Below, piece by piece: positions 29,039 to 35,435 of a stretch of DNA of 35,435 bases. A program made the translations under genes and the position numbers. The notes under the pieces are model-generated. The model did no database searches. It saw nothing but the letters and a program-made list of their open reading frames with translations, and was not told the origin of the DNA. The DNA is from Bacillota bacterium (GTDB taxonomy: Bacteria; Bacillota_A; Clostridia; Peptostreptococcales; Anaerovoracaceae). Location of the stretch: contig JAFYLX010000029.1 of NCBI GenBank assembly GCA_017556895.1, positions 1-35,435 on the forward strand, read 5' to 3'. Numbering within the stretch: the first letter of the stretch is position 1; each line of letters opens with the position of its first letter.

Positions 29039-30727
29039 CTATCTCATTATCAAAAGTTTCTGGCTTTCATGTAAATCTTCTTTATCTAAATTGTTGATTT
29101 CTATAATGGATTCTTTGGAGGTTTTAAACTTCTTGGCTATATGCCATAGCGAGTCGTCTTGTTTGCAACAGTAGATAATCATAGGTGAAATCCTATCGCT
29201 GGACGAACCTGTCTCGAAGGCCGGATCTGTTAGCTGAACAAATGAAGTCTTCTTGATTGCCTCCGTATATGCGGAGATACTTGCGTTAAATTCTAGCTGT
29301 TTGCCGTTTATCTTTTCTGACCAGAAGTCCTTGAGAAATACATCGTGTTTTATTATTTCATCTCCTGTCAAATTGCCAATGGGCGATACCATGCGATAAG
29401 GGATTTTCTCCTTAACGGTCATAATTTTGCAATCATCGCCTGCAAGCTGGCAGACGATTTTGGCTAGGATGATACCTTCCGTAACGACCTTTCCCTGCTC
29501 ATAGTGATGATCCGATTTTATAATATTACCTGTTGTAAAAAGTATGTTTTCCACATCGGAAGAGAGCTCCACGCTTCCTGCTTTACTGCCATCCTCACCA
29601 CTAGAAAATTCCCTCGGAACAAAGATTTCTCTCACGGACGAATCGCTATTACACGATCCGACTAAAACGTTAATATTTGTCTCTTTCGTCTTAAAAACGA
29701 AGTCTTTTTCGGGATGATATCCATCCACGATGATTTCCTTTTCCGCCTTTTTATATAACTCTACATATGTAACGATGTCACCTTCAAGCTGAATTATATC
29801 CTGACCGTCTTCGTGTTGGCATATCTTTAACCTTAGGCTACTATCGTCAAAACACACGTTACAATAGCTTACGTCAGCTATGTGTGAAAGCGGTATAAAC
29901 TGCGTAAATTCAACCTTTTCCTGGAGTTGATGAATGTTGCCTGCCGGCCCTACATCGTTAATTGGCGATTTATCAGAATATAGTAAATTCAAGGCTACGA
30001 AGCCGTTTAAGATGATCTTATCAGAGGTGATTTGCTTGTAGTTTTCGATGATTTTTATGTCTTTATATAGTAGCTGTCCAGGCAATGTATCGTTAATTGG
30101 CGATATATATTCTTTGATGGAAAGCAGGTCCTTTTTTCTGAGTGCCAGCGTCATTAATTCCGTTTTCTGCTTGAGGACATGCAGCTTACCGGACCTAAGT
30201 CCGTCGAAAATTTCCAGAGTAATATTGTGATACTCTTTGGTTTCAATAACCACCTTTGCTTTAATGCGATACTTTCTTTCGTTGACGATAGTATAGTCGA
30301 TTTTCTCCACATAACAGCTTGCTAAAATCTTTTCAGCCTTGCCGGGCTTGCACTGTTCTTTAAAAGGGATTCTCGTCTCGATAGAAATTATAGGGCAGAT
30401 GGCGCTGGGCTTTTCCGGGCAATAAAGGCTCTCTAGACAGAGTTCACCCGACAAGGTCGTATATTCATCGTCTTTGGTGGAAGGCGAGATTTCTCTATTA
30501 GTTAAATAGCAAGACCCCTCCATGATGAGGATGTCCTTTAGGTCGGGCTTTGTGTCTGGGACTAAAATATCTTCTTCAATGACGAATGTTATATTCTGAC
30601 CTTCTAATACGTCGGTAACTTCGATAGGCGTATATATAGCGTCTGAGGTGATAGGCTCGAGTTTCTTTTCTTCTATTTGTTTTGCAGGAACCATCGCATA
30701 ATCAGGAATATCCTTTTCTATGTTCAT
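29039..30727 (-). CDS. DUF3794 and LysM protein, SipL-like spore coat morphogenetic factor
   Basis: The protein has 562 residues from the ATG at 30727, chosen because GGAAAGGGG lies 7 bp upstream; an earlier ATG at 30793 lacks a good site. Several DUF3794 (SPOCS-type) segments follow each other, for example ILVPDTKPDLKDILIMEG near residue 55. A C-terminal LysM domain (about 515-560, YCCKQDDSLWHIAKKFKTSK) ends it. This architecture is that of C. difficile SipL, which binds SpoIVA on the forespore and is needed for coat assembly. It is followed by spoIIR after 82 bp. Related DUF3794-LysM proteins exist, so orthology to SipL is likely but not proven. Confidence 0.85.
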   Translation of the reverse strand: MNIEKDIPDYAMVPAKQIEEKKLEPITSDAIYTPIEVTDVLEGQNITFVIEEDILVPDTKPDLKDILIMEGSCYLTNREISPSTKDDEYTTLSGELCLESLYCPEKPSAICPIISIETRIPFKEQCKPGKAEKILASCYVEKIDYTIVNERKYRIKAKVVIETKEYHNITLEIFDGLRSGKLHVLKQKTELMTLALRKKDLLSIKEYISPINDTLPGQLLYKDIKIIENYKQITSDKIILNGFVALNLLYSDKSPINDVGPAGNIHQLQEKVEFTQFIPLSHIADVSYCNVCFDDSSLRLKICQHEDGQDIIQLEGDIVTYVELYKKAEKEIIVDGYHPEKDFVFKTKETNINVLVGSCNSDSSVREIFVPREFSSGEDGSKAGSVELSSDVENILFTTGNIIKSDHHYEQGKVVTEGIILAKIVCQLAGDDCKIMTVKEKIPYRMVSPIGNLTGDEIIKHDVFLKDFWSEKINGKQLEFNASISAYTEAIKKTSFVQLTDPAFETGSSSDRISPMIIYCCKQDDSLWHIAKKFKTSKESIIEINNLDKEDLHESQKLLIMR

Positions 30728-31079
30728 AGTGTTTCCCCTTTCCATAGCTTTTCTTGATTTAAGTTTATGTGAGGGTGCAAAGAAGTATGCCATATTTCTT
30801 GCTGCTTGTTGGCTGAAATTAAAATCATAGTAGAAAGTAGCAACATTTTTCGCGGAATGTTGGCTAGAATTTTATTCCGATATGAATATGGCAACAAAAT
30901 CAGGAATATTCCTGTACTAAACGACCAAAACGCAAAAGAATGTTGGCAATTCTAGAATCAACATTAGAATTAGCCAACATTCTTTTATATTTGTTGCCAT
31001 AATAAGTAAGTTTGAGATATTTGCACAACATCGGGTTTCCGGAGTGCAAATATGTTGGTCGAGACAGATATGCCTAAAC
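30728..31079. other. Gene-free gap with a cluster of AACATT/AATGTT hairpins
   Basis: Between the sipL-like start and the coaBC stop there is no gene. It holds a hairpin at about 30837-30863 (TAGCAACATT with AATGTTGGCTA, one bulge), the coaBC terminator at 30934-30986, and an 8-bp stem at about 31018-31045 (ATTTGCAC with GTGCAAAT, loop CGGGTTTCCGG-like). The motif AATGTTG or its complement recurs in several of them. No clear promoter for the sipL-like gene was identified. Confidence 0.6.
30934..30986 (-). terminator. Terminator after coaBC
   Basis: A 14-bp perfect stem (30934-30947 with 30973-30986) continues as 7 bp (30948-30954 with 30965-30971), with one bulged A and a 10-nt loop. T-rich flanks on both sides would let it act in both directions, but coaBC on the - strand is the gene that ends here. 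Confidence 0.85.
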
Positions 31080-32267
31080 CTATAAACTTAGTAATTTGTC
31101 CAAGATCTTGTGAGCAGCCTCACCCTTTGACATCTTTTCTAGCTCTTCCACACTATCCTTAGTGATTAGCGTGATGATGTTTGTGTCAACTCCGAAACCG
31201 GCACCTTCTGTTCTAAGAGAGTTAGCGCAAATCATGTCGCAGTTCTTCTTAGCTAGCTTCTTCTGGGAGTTTTCCAGCATATTTTCTGTTTCCATAGAGA
31301 AACCACAGATAATCTGATCTTCTCTTCTATGCTGACCAAGGTAAGCTAAGATGTCTTCAGTTCTCTTTAGAGGGATTGCCATGTCCCCATCCTGCTTCTT
31401 AATCTTGTTATCTGCCACAGTCATTGGAGTGTAGTCTGCAACTGCAGCAGCCTTTATAATGATATCCTGTTCGTTAGCGCGGCTAGTAACCTCGCGGAAC
31501 ATATCTCCCGCACTCATGATTGGGACTGACTCTACGAACATAGGAACTTCGCATGTCATAGCTCCGTGCACTAAAGTTACTTCTGCGCCTCTAAGCATAG
31601 CGGCCTGTGCCACTGCGCATCCCATTTTGCCACTGGAATGGTTTGTAATAAATCTAACAGGATCAATAGGCTCTCTCGTAGCACCTGCTGTAACTAGAAC
31701 CTTCTTGCCAGCTAGGTCCTTTTCGAAAGCGATTTCTCTAAGAACGTACTGGAAAAGAATTTCTTCGTCTGGCATTCTGCCATCACCAAGGTCTCCGTTG
31801 GCAAGCATACCTGTGCCAGGAGTCACGATTTCATAACCGACTCTTGCAAGTTTTTGGATATTATCCTGAACGATAGGGTTGTGATACATGTTATGGTTCA
31901 TAGCAGGAGCAACTATCTTCTTGCAAGGGCAAGCGATAATAGTTGTAGTAAGCATATCGTCAGCAAGTCCGTTTGCTAGCTTGCCGATAACATTAGCAGA
32001 AGCTGGAGCAACTAAAACAACGTCTGCTCTCTTCGCTAAAGCAACATGCTCTACGCTGTATTGGAAGTTACGGTCAAATGTGTCGATTAAACACTTATTG
32101 CCTGTTAAAGATTCAAATGTAATTGGGTTGATAAACTCTGTAGCATTTTGAGTCATCAGAACCTGAACATCAGCGCCTAGCTTCTTAAGCATACGGCAAA
32201 CGTTAGGCATCTTGTATGCAGCAATACTACCAGAAACTGCAATTACAACTGTTTTTCCTTTTAACAT
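31080..32267 (-). CDS. coaBC: Bifunctional phosphopantothenoylcysteine synthetase/decarboxylase
   Basis: CoaBC joins cysteine to 4'-phosphopantothenate and decarboxylates the product to 4'-phosphopantetheine in CoA synthesis. The 395-residue fusion begins with the flavin-binding CoaC part: VSGSIAAYKMPNVCR (near residue 12), the catalytic His in VEHVALAKRADVVLVAPAS (near 74) and PAMNHNMYHNP (near 120). The CoaB part follows with TREPIDPVRFITNHSSGKMG (near 195) and the lysine-rich DNKIKKQDG loop (near 288). Both halves look complete. It is divergent from the ECF component and coaX genes, which serve the same pathway. Confidence 0.97.
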   Translation of the reverse strand: MLKGKTVVIAVSGSIAAYKMPNVCRMLKKLGADVQVLMTQNATEFINPITFESLTGNKCLIDTFDRNFQYSVEHVALAKRADVVLVAPASANVIGKLANGLADDMLTTTIIACPCKKIVAPAMNHNMYHNPIVQDNIQKLARVGYEIVTPGTGMLANGDLGDGRMPDEEILFQYVLREIAFEKDLAGKKVLVTAGATREPIDPVRFITNHSSGKMGCAVAQAAMLRGAEVTLVHGAMTCEVPMFVESVPIMSAGDMFREVTSRANEQDIIIKAAAVADYTPMTVADNKIKKQDGDMAIPLKRTEDILAYLGQHRREDQIICGFSMETENMLENSQKKLAKKNCDMICANSLRTEGAGFGVDTNIITLITKDSVEELEKMSKGEAAHKILDKLLSL

Positions 32268-32321
32268 TTTTATACCTCTTACATATATAGTTTAAGTCAA
32301 TGACAACAATATCATAACCTA

Positions 32322-32330
32322 TGTATACAA
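32322..32330. promoter_or_regulatory. Second TGTATACA palindrome, in the coaBC / ECF divergent region
   Basis: TGTATACAA shares nine bases, TTGTATACA on the - strand, with the candidate operator of the citrate operon. It lies about 55 bp before coaBC and 50 bp before the ECF -10 box. An 8-bp palindrome of this composition is expected about once per 35 kb by chance (my rough estimate), so regulation is only a possibility. Confidence 0.3.
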
Positions 32331-32374
32331 ATCAAGAGAAAATAATGGAAAGGACTAGAACTTTATAAAATTTG

Positions 32375-32383
32375 TGATATAAT
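32375..32383 (+). promoter_or_regulatory. Promoter of the ECF component-coaX operon (extended -10)
   Basis: TGA directly precedes a perfect TATAAT (32378-32383), forming an extended -10. No good -35 is seen. The start would be near 32390, leaving a leader of about 140 nt. Confidence 0.7.
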
Positions 32384-32389
32384 ATTAAG

Positions 32390-32528
32390 TTGGCAAAGGG
32401 ACAATGCTATAGATGAACACATTGCAAGTATTCCAAGAAGGAAACTTGACAGTTCTCGGATATGGCGTCTTGGAGCCGAATGTATTGTACCCTCGAAAGA
32501 GGAATAATAACATAAGGAGGTTTCGTAA
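32390..32528 (+). promoter_or_regulatory. Structured 5' leader, candidate riboswitch
   Basis: The leader can fold into a closing stem P1 (GGGACAAT 32398-32405 with ATTGTaCCC 32484-32492). It encloses P2 (CAAGTaTTCC 32425-32434 with GGAAACTTG 32440-32448) and a weaker P3 (TTCTCGG 32453-32459 with CCGAA 32476-32480). Just after P1, CCTC-GAAA-GAGG (32491-32502) forms a GNRA-capped hairpin that shares two C residues with P1. The CCCTC stretch could also pair with the ribosome-binding site GGAGG (32516-32520). ACAATG can pair alternatively with CATTG (32420-32424). I do not recognise a known riboswitch class. The neighbouring genes suggest a pantothenate or CoA-related ligand. Confidence 0.55.
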
Positions 32529-33173
32529 ATGAAACGAACAAAGACACTTGAGTTGGCACAGATGGCGTTACTTGCTACTTTAGTTGTAGTTTTAGCATTT
32601 GTACCATACGTGGGATATATCAGAATCCCGGTCCTTGCCATTCAGGCAACGACAATTCACATTCCGGTAATTATCGGATCAATTCTATTAGGCCCTAAAT
32701 GTGGGGCAATGCTTGGTGGTCTATTTGGATTAACGAGTTTAATCAACAATACTTTCCAGCCCGGAATAACATCATTCTGTTTCTCACCATTCGTGCAGAT
32801 CGGTGAAGATATGGGTGGAAGTCCACTAGCTTTAATTGTCTGCTTTGTACCAAGAATTCTTATCGGTGTAGTACCGTACTTTGTTTACAAGGGAATTCAG
32901 TTCATCAACAGAGATAGCGACAAAAGCAGAAAATTCTCACTTCTTGCAGCAGGCGTTGCAGGCTCACTTACTAACACAATCTTAGTAATGGGTATGATTT
33001 ATATGTTCTTTGGACAGGCCTATGCAGAAGCAAGAAACATCGCTTATGAAGCAGTTGTTGGCGTAATCATGTCAGTAGTTGCAATAAACGGTACGATTGA
33101 AGCTATTATTGCAGCACTAATCGCTTCAGCAGTAGCTACGGCTATTATGAAGAGTAAAATATTAAAGAAATAA
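32529..33173 (+). CDS. ECF transporter S component, probably for pantothenate
   Basis: The 214-residue membrane protein has the N-terminal start of ECF substrate-binding (S) components: a first helix with TLELAQMALLATLVVVLAFV, like the Ala-rich motif that docks to EcfT. Further hydrophobic segments follow near residues 47-70, 97-118, 138-160 and 178-205. S components capture a vitamin and share the EcfA/EcfT energising module, not encoded here. It is 18 bp upstream of coaX and divergent from coaBC, so pantothenate (PanT-like) is the likely substrate by context. AAGGAGG lies 8 bp before the ATG. Confidence 0.85.
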   Translation: MKRTKTLELAQMALLATLVVVLAFVPYVGYIRIPVLAIQATTIHIPVIIGSILLGPKCGAMLGGLFGLTSLINNTFQPGITSFCFSPFVQIGEDMGGSPLALIVCFVPRILIGVVPYFVYKGIQFINRDSDKSRKFSLLAAGVAGSLTNTILVMGMIYMFFGQAYAEARNIAYEAVVGVIMSVVAINGTIEAIIAALIASAVATAIMKSKILKK

Positions 33174-33191
33174 AGAATCTGGAGGAAAAAG

Positions 33192-33962
33192 ATGATTCTG
33201 GTAATAGATATAGGAAATACAAATATAGTACTTGGTTGTTATGATGGTGACAAAGTGGTATTTAGAGAAAGAGTATCAAGCACACAGAAAGCAACAGATC
33301 TTGAATACGCTGTAAGCATCAAAACTGCACTCGAAATGAATCGCATTTCTTTAGATGGTGTTAGCGGTGTAATTATGTCGTCTGTAGTGCCATCTATTAC
33401 CAATACATTCAAGAGAGCCATTGAAAAGCTTTGCGGAATCAAACCGATTGTTGTAGAGCCTGGCATTAAGACAGGGCTAAGCATCAAGATTGATAACCCA
33501 GCTCAGCTTGGTAGTGACCTAGTAGTAGATGCAGTTGCAGGAACAAACGAATATCCGGTTCCGCAGATTATCATCGATATGGGTACGGCAACTACATATT
33601 CCGTTATAGATAATAAGAAGAATTATATCGGCGGTATGATTACTACGGGTATGGCTGTTTCAACAGATGCTCTTATTGGAAGAACTGCACAGCTACCGAA
33701 GATTGCTTTCGATACACCTAAAAGACTTATCGGTAAGAACACTGTAGAATGTCTTCAGAGCGGTATCATGTATTCCACAGCTTGTAGCATTGATGGAATG
33801 GTTGAAAGAATCGAAGAAGAATTAGGCGAAAAGTGCACAGTTATCGCAACAGGCGGACTTGCTCACCTAATCACACCACTTTGCAAGAGAGAAATCATCC
33901 TTGATGAAGATTTAATGCTAAAGGGCTTAATCAATATCTACAAGAGAAACTGCGAAAAATAG
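33192..33962 (+). CDS. coaX: Type III pantothenate kinase
   Basis: CoaX phosphorylates pantothenate, the first step of CoA synthesis. The 256-residue protein has the ASKHA-fold motifs VIDIGNTNIVLGC (near residue 4), LGSDLVVDAVAGTNEYP (near 106, catalytic Asp), IDMGTATTYSVID (near 126) and GGMITTGMAVSTDAL (near 148). TGGLAHLI is near the end. GGAGG precedes the start. The final codons, encoding IYKRNCEK, lie in a 24-bp segment that occurs again at 34642-34665, beyond the toxin-antitoxin genes. A terminator shared with the opposing toxin gene follows. Confidence 0.96.
   Translation: MILVIDIGNTNIVLGCYDGDKVVFRERVSSTQKATDLEYAVSIKTALEMNRISLDGVSGVIMSSVVPSITNTFKRAIEKLCGIKPIVVEPGIKTGLSIKIDNPAQLGSDLVVDAVAGTNEYPVPQIIIDMGTATTYSVIDNKKNYIGGMITTGMAVSTDALIGRTAQLPKIAFDTPKRLIGKNTVECLQSGIMYSTACSIDGMVERIEEELGEKCTVIATGGLAHLITPLCKREIILDEDLMLKGLINIYKRNCEK
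33930..33959 (+). repeat. Direct repeat, copy 1 (end of coaX)
   Basis: The 24 bp at 33936-33959 are identical to 34642-34665. Extending to 33930 gives 29 of 30 matches with 34636-34665. Copy 1 encodes the C-terminus of CoaX just before its stop codon. The repeat pair encloses the toxin-antitoxin module with a unit length of 706 bp. Confidence 0.95.
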
Positions 33963-33975
33963 ATAAAACTACAAT

Positions 33976-34004
33976 AAAGGGCTTTCCAATTTGGAAAGCC
34001 CTTT
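33976..34004. terminator. Bidirectional terminator between coaX and the toxin gene
   Basis: AAAGGGCTTTCC (33976-33987) and GGAAAGCCCTTT (33993-34004) form a perfect 12-bp stem with a 5-nt loop. A/T-rich tails on both sides serve the converging genes. Confidence 0.9.
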
Positions 34005-34007
34005 CAT

Positions 34008-34325
34008 TTATGTAATTATATTATCAAAGTCTCGTTTCGAATAAATAACTCTTGCTACTGTAATTACCTTCGTATATTCATCTACCCAATAAAAAACGGT
34101 ATAATTGTTTACTCTTAGCTTACGATAATCTTTGTTAAGAGGTCTAATGGTAGTATGTACGGGATTAATGTAAGGTAATTCCGTTAAACGTTCTAATTTT
34201 TCTACTATACTTGTTATAAGTCTCTCTGCAGCTGCCGGGTTGTTTAATTCTTGTCCGATGTATTTTATAATTTCTAGTATATCTTTTCTGGCAACAGGAA
34301 GGTATTCTAGTTTATACAAAATCAT
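34008..34325 (-). CDS. RelE/ParE-family toxin
   Basis: The 105-residue basic protein has the RelE/ParE fold pattern: an N-terminal strand YKLEYLPVARKDILEIIKYI, a helical middle with AAERLITSIVEKLERL, and C-terminal strands YRKLRVNNYTVFYWVDE and ITVARVIYSKRDFDNII. RelE members cleave mRNA at ribosomes while ParE members poison gyrase; the sequence alone does not decide. It overlaps the antitoxin gene by 14 bp, so its translation is coupled. It is convergent to coaX with a shared terminator. The cassette lies between two copies of the coaX end. Confidence 0.88.
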   Translation of the reverse strand: MILYKLEYLPVARKDILEIIKYIGQELNNPAAAERLITSIVEKLERLTELPYINPVHTTIRPLNKDYRKLRVNNYTVFYWVDEYTKVITVARVIYSKRDFDNIIT

Positions 34326-34590
34326 CGCCTCCCAATATTGTCTTAATATCCTGTAAGATGTCTTTAGAAGAAAATCTCTCGTTCGTCAAAGTAGCTTCGC
34401 GCTCAGCTTCTTGCAGTTTGAAGTATACTTCGCTTTCAAATTGAAGTTTTTCGAATGCTTCCATACTCAATACAACCATATCACCATAACCGTTTTTAGT
34501 TAGGAAAACTGGCTGGCTAGTTTCGTGTACGATTCTTGAAATATCCGCAAAATTATTTCTTAAATCCGATACTGGTCTAATCATTTTCAT
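34312..34590 (-). CDS. Phd/YefM-family antitoxin
   Basis: The 92-residue protein starts with IRPVSDLRNNFADISRIV, the DNA-binding N-terminal part of Phd/YefM antitoxins, followed by PVFLTKNGYGDMVVLSMEAFEKL. Its acidic C-terminal tail would wrap and neutralise the toxin. It is the first gene of the pair, with a GAGGTGA ribosome-binding site. A perfect inverted repeat overlaps both promoter hexamers upstream, as expected when the antitoxin or the complex represses its own operon. The alternative start two codons downstream would not change the reading. Confidence 0.9.
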   Translation of the reverse strand: MKMIRPVSDLRNNFADISRIVHETSQPVFLTKNGYGDMVVLSMEAFEKLQFESEVYFKLQEAEREATLTNERFSSKDILQDIKTILGGDDFV

Positions 34591-34609
34591 ACAATCACCT
34601 CACTTGATA

Positions 34610-34640
34610 ATATTTTAGCGTAATTATGCTAAAATATCAA
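34610..34640 (-). promoter_or_regulatory. Promoter with embedded operator of the toxin-antitoxin operon
   Basis: On the - strand TTGATA (34635-34640) and TAAAAT (34612-34617) are 17 bp apart. A perfect inverted repeat, ATATTTTAGC (34610-34619) and GCTAAAATAT (34628-34637), covers the -10 and reaches into the -35. Five of the six -35 bases come from direct repeat copy 2. Confidence 0.75.
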
Positions 34641-34665
34641 CATCTACAAGAGAAACTGCGAAAAA
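34636..34665 (+). repeat. Direct repeat, copy 2 (outer flank of the toxin-antitoxin cassette)
   Basis: This copy matches the coaX 3' end (33930-33959) in 29 of 30 positions, with 24 bp identical. It is non-coding here and directly abuts the stop codon of the next gene at 34666. Confidence 0.95.
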
Positions 34666-34986
34666 CTATTTTTCGCCCAGTCTAAAGATTGCACGTGCGT
34701 ATCCTGATCTGTCGTCAGGCAGGCCGTCTGAAAAGTTTAGTTCAAGCGTTTCGCCTATAGCAAGAAGGCTTTCTTCACCTTCGCCCTCGATCTGCAGTCC
34801 GGCAAAGTTACCATCATCAAGAGTATGGGCGGAAGCACTAAAGTGTATGTATCCTACGCTAACATCTTCTTTTAGGACTTCGTCAATATCGAAAGATACT
34901 AATTTTTCTTCTGTAATGTCGTCGGTCTTGTCGCTACCTTCGTGGTAATAGTAGTCGACTTCTAATATATATTTATCTAAAGTCAT
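34666..34986 (-). CDS. Hypothetical small acidic protein
   Basis: I do not recognise this 106-residue protein. It is acidic, has no signal peptide or membrane segment, and alternates strand-like stretches (DKYILEVDYYYHEGSD, VGYIHFSASAHTLDDG, ETLELNFSDGLPDD), which suggests a small beta-rich domain. The coding reading is supported by a ribosome-binding site (GAAGGGAGA), an extended -10 promoter upstream and a terminator that isolates it from rpsR. Its stop lies against direct repeat copy 2, so the original coaX end may once have lain directly next to it. The function is unknown. Confidence 0.7.
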   Translation of the reverse strand: MTLDKYILEVDYYYHEGSDKTDDITEEKLVSFDIDEVLKEDVSVGYIHFSASAHTLDDGNFAGLQIEGEGEESLLAIGETLELNFSDGLPDDRSGYARAIFRLGEK

Positions 34987-35015
34987 AAGAAATCTCCCTT
35001 CGTGGTAGTAGGTCT

Positions 35016-35024
35016 ATTATAACA
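35016..35024 (-). promoter_or_regulatory. Promoter of the hypothetical gene (extended -10)
   Basis: On the - strand TGT precedes a perfect TATAAT (35016-35021). The start would be about 20 nt before the ribosome-binding site region. No clear -35 is present. Confidence 0.6.
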
Positions 35025-35044
35025 TCGATTTAGATCTTATGCTA

Positions 35045-35078
35045 ATAAAAAAATCCCCAAGCTTTTGCTTGGGGATTT
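35045..35078 (-). terminator. Terminator after rpsR
   Basis: AAATCCCCAAGC (35051-35062) pairs perfectly with GCTTGGGGATTT (35067-35078) around a 4-nt loop. In - strand RNA a run of seven U follows. Confidence 0.93.
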
Positions 35079-35105
35079 CAAATACTTTCTCGTATTATCG
35101 ACTAA

Positions 35106-35339
35106 TTAGTCAGCAACGTAAGGAAGTAAAGCAACGATTCTTGCTCTCTTGATTGCAGTAGTTACTGCTCTCTGGTGTTCTGCGCAAGTACCTGTGATTC
35201 TCTTAGGTAAGATCTTGCCTCTTTCAGTTACGTACTTTCTTAGTTTTTCAACGTCCTTGTAATCGATAACTTCTGTCTTGTCGGCACAGAACTGACAAAC
35301 TTTCTTTCTTCTCATGCCGCCACCACGTCTCTTTTCCAT
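35106..35339 (-). CDS. rpsR: 30S ribosomal protein S18
   Basis: S18 binds the platform of the small subunit next to S6. The 77-residue protein has [17 protein letters not shown] near the start, then [18 protein letters not shown] and [18 protein letters not shown]. It keeps a C-x2-C pair and a later TCAEH, the zinc-binding type of S18. A good GGAGAT ribosome-binding site precedes the ATG. It follows ssb by 20 bp, the usual rpsF-ssb-rpsR order, with rpsF expected just beyond the window. The gene is head-on to a rightward fork from the oriC-like region. Confidence 0.97.
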   Translation of the reverse strand: MEKRRGGGMRRKKVCQFCADKTEVIDYKDVEKLRKYVTERGKILPKRITGTCAEHQRAVTTAIKRARIVALLPYVAD

Positions 35340-35359
35340 GATTTCTATCTCCTTTCCTT

Positions 35360-35435
35360 CTAGAACGGAATATCCTCATCGATTGCAGAGAATCCTGCAG
35401 GAGCTTCATCAACTCTTGCCGCCATGCTCTGACCA
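35360..35435 (-). CDS. ssb: Single-stranded DNA-binding protein, C-terminal fragment
   Basis: Only the last 24 codons and the stop are in the window. They read ...[18 protein letters not shown], ending in the acidic DEDIPF tip that recruits replication and repair partners to SSB. The OB-fold domain lies outside. The position directly before rpsR supports the assignment. Confidence 0.92.
   Translation of the reverse strand, partial: GQSMAARVDEAPAGFSAIDEDIPF

Noticed and set aside
30728..30793. Upstream start for the sipL-like gene adding 22 residues
   Set aside because: The internal ATG at 30727 has a strong GGAAAGGGG site at good spacing; the upstream ATG has none, and the extra residues do not resemble the family start.

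Overview
This 35.4 kb window is the replication-origin region of an AT-rich, Gram-positive, endospore-forming anaerobe of the class Clostridia. The evidence is the dnaA-dnaN-recF-gyrB-gyrA block, a dlt operon, spoIIR with a SipL-like LysM protein, an iron-sulfur aconitase next to a Re-type citrate synthase, and a type III pantothenate kinase. The gene set resembles Anaerovoracaceae (Family XIII) and relatives, but I cannot fix genus or family from the sequence alone.

Layout. Positions 2-10234 are all on the + strand: a 5'-truncated dnaA, an oriC-like region between dnaA and dnaN (DnaA boxes, then TAC-type DnaA-trios, then an AT-rich stretch), dnaN, recF, a terminator, gyrB and gyrA with their own promoter, a Cys-rich RsbW-like anti-sigma factor coupled to a SigB/F/G-type sigma factor, and trpS. 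Next comes a decayed IS3-family element (10336-11215). From 11382 to 32267 every gene is on the - strand: dltABCD; a group of one M20 peptidase and two membrane proteins; metF, a stand-alone MetH reactivation protein and metH; an oxidative TCA operon (Re-citrate synthase, GntR regulator, aconitase, isocitrate dehydrogenase); spoIIR and a sipL-like gene; and coaBC. A + strand pair (ECF S component and coaX) is divergent from coaBC and has a structured leader. The window ends with a Phd/RelE toxin-antitoxin cassette, a hypothetical gene, rpsR and the 3' end of ssb, all on the - strand.

How the genes work together. The first block starts and maintains replication and sets supercoiling. The citrate synthase, aconitase and isocitrate dehydrogenase convert oxaloacetate and acetyl-CoA to 2-oxoglutarate, probably for glutamate synthesis, and the GntR gene is embedded in the operon. 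metF, the activator and metH supply methyl-THF and use it to make methionine. The ECF component, coaX and coaBC would cover pantothenate uptake, phosphorylation and conversion to 4'-phosphopantetheine. The dlt genes D-alanylate teichoic acids.

The main unexplained signals are: (i) an exact 24-bp direct repeat (29 of 30 bp extended) of the coaX 3' end flanking the toxin-antitoxin cassette; (ii) a nested inverted and direct repeat of about 310 bp after spoIIR whose pairing improves as - strand RNA and which includes the spoIIR stop codon; (iii) a 130-nt multi-helix leader before the ECF transporter gene; (iv) a Cys-rich anti-sigma factor with degenerate ATP-binding glycines; (v) a MetH activator with a C-terminal Cys4 cluster; and (vi) an origin-proximal block of more than 20 kb facing the fork, with rpsR-ssb a few kilobases further on in the same direction. 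No tRNA, rRNA or CRISPR array was seen.
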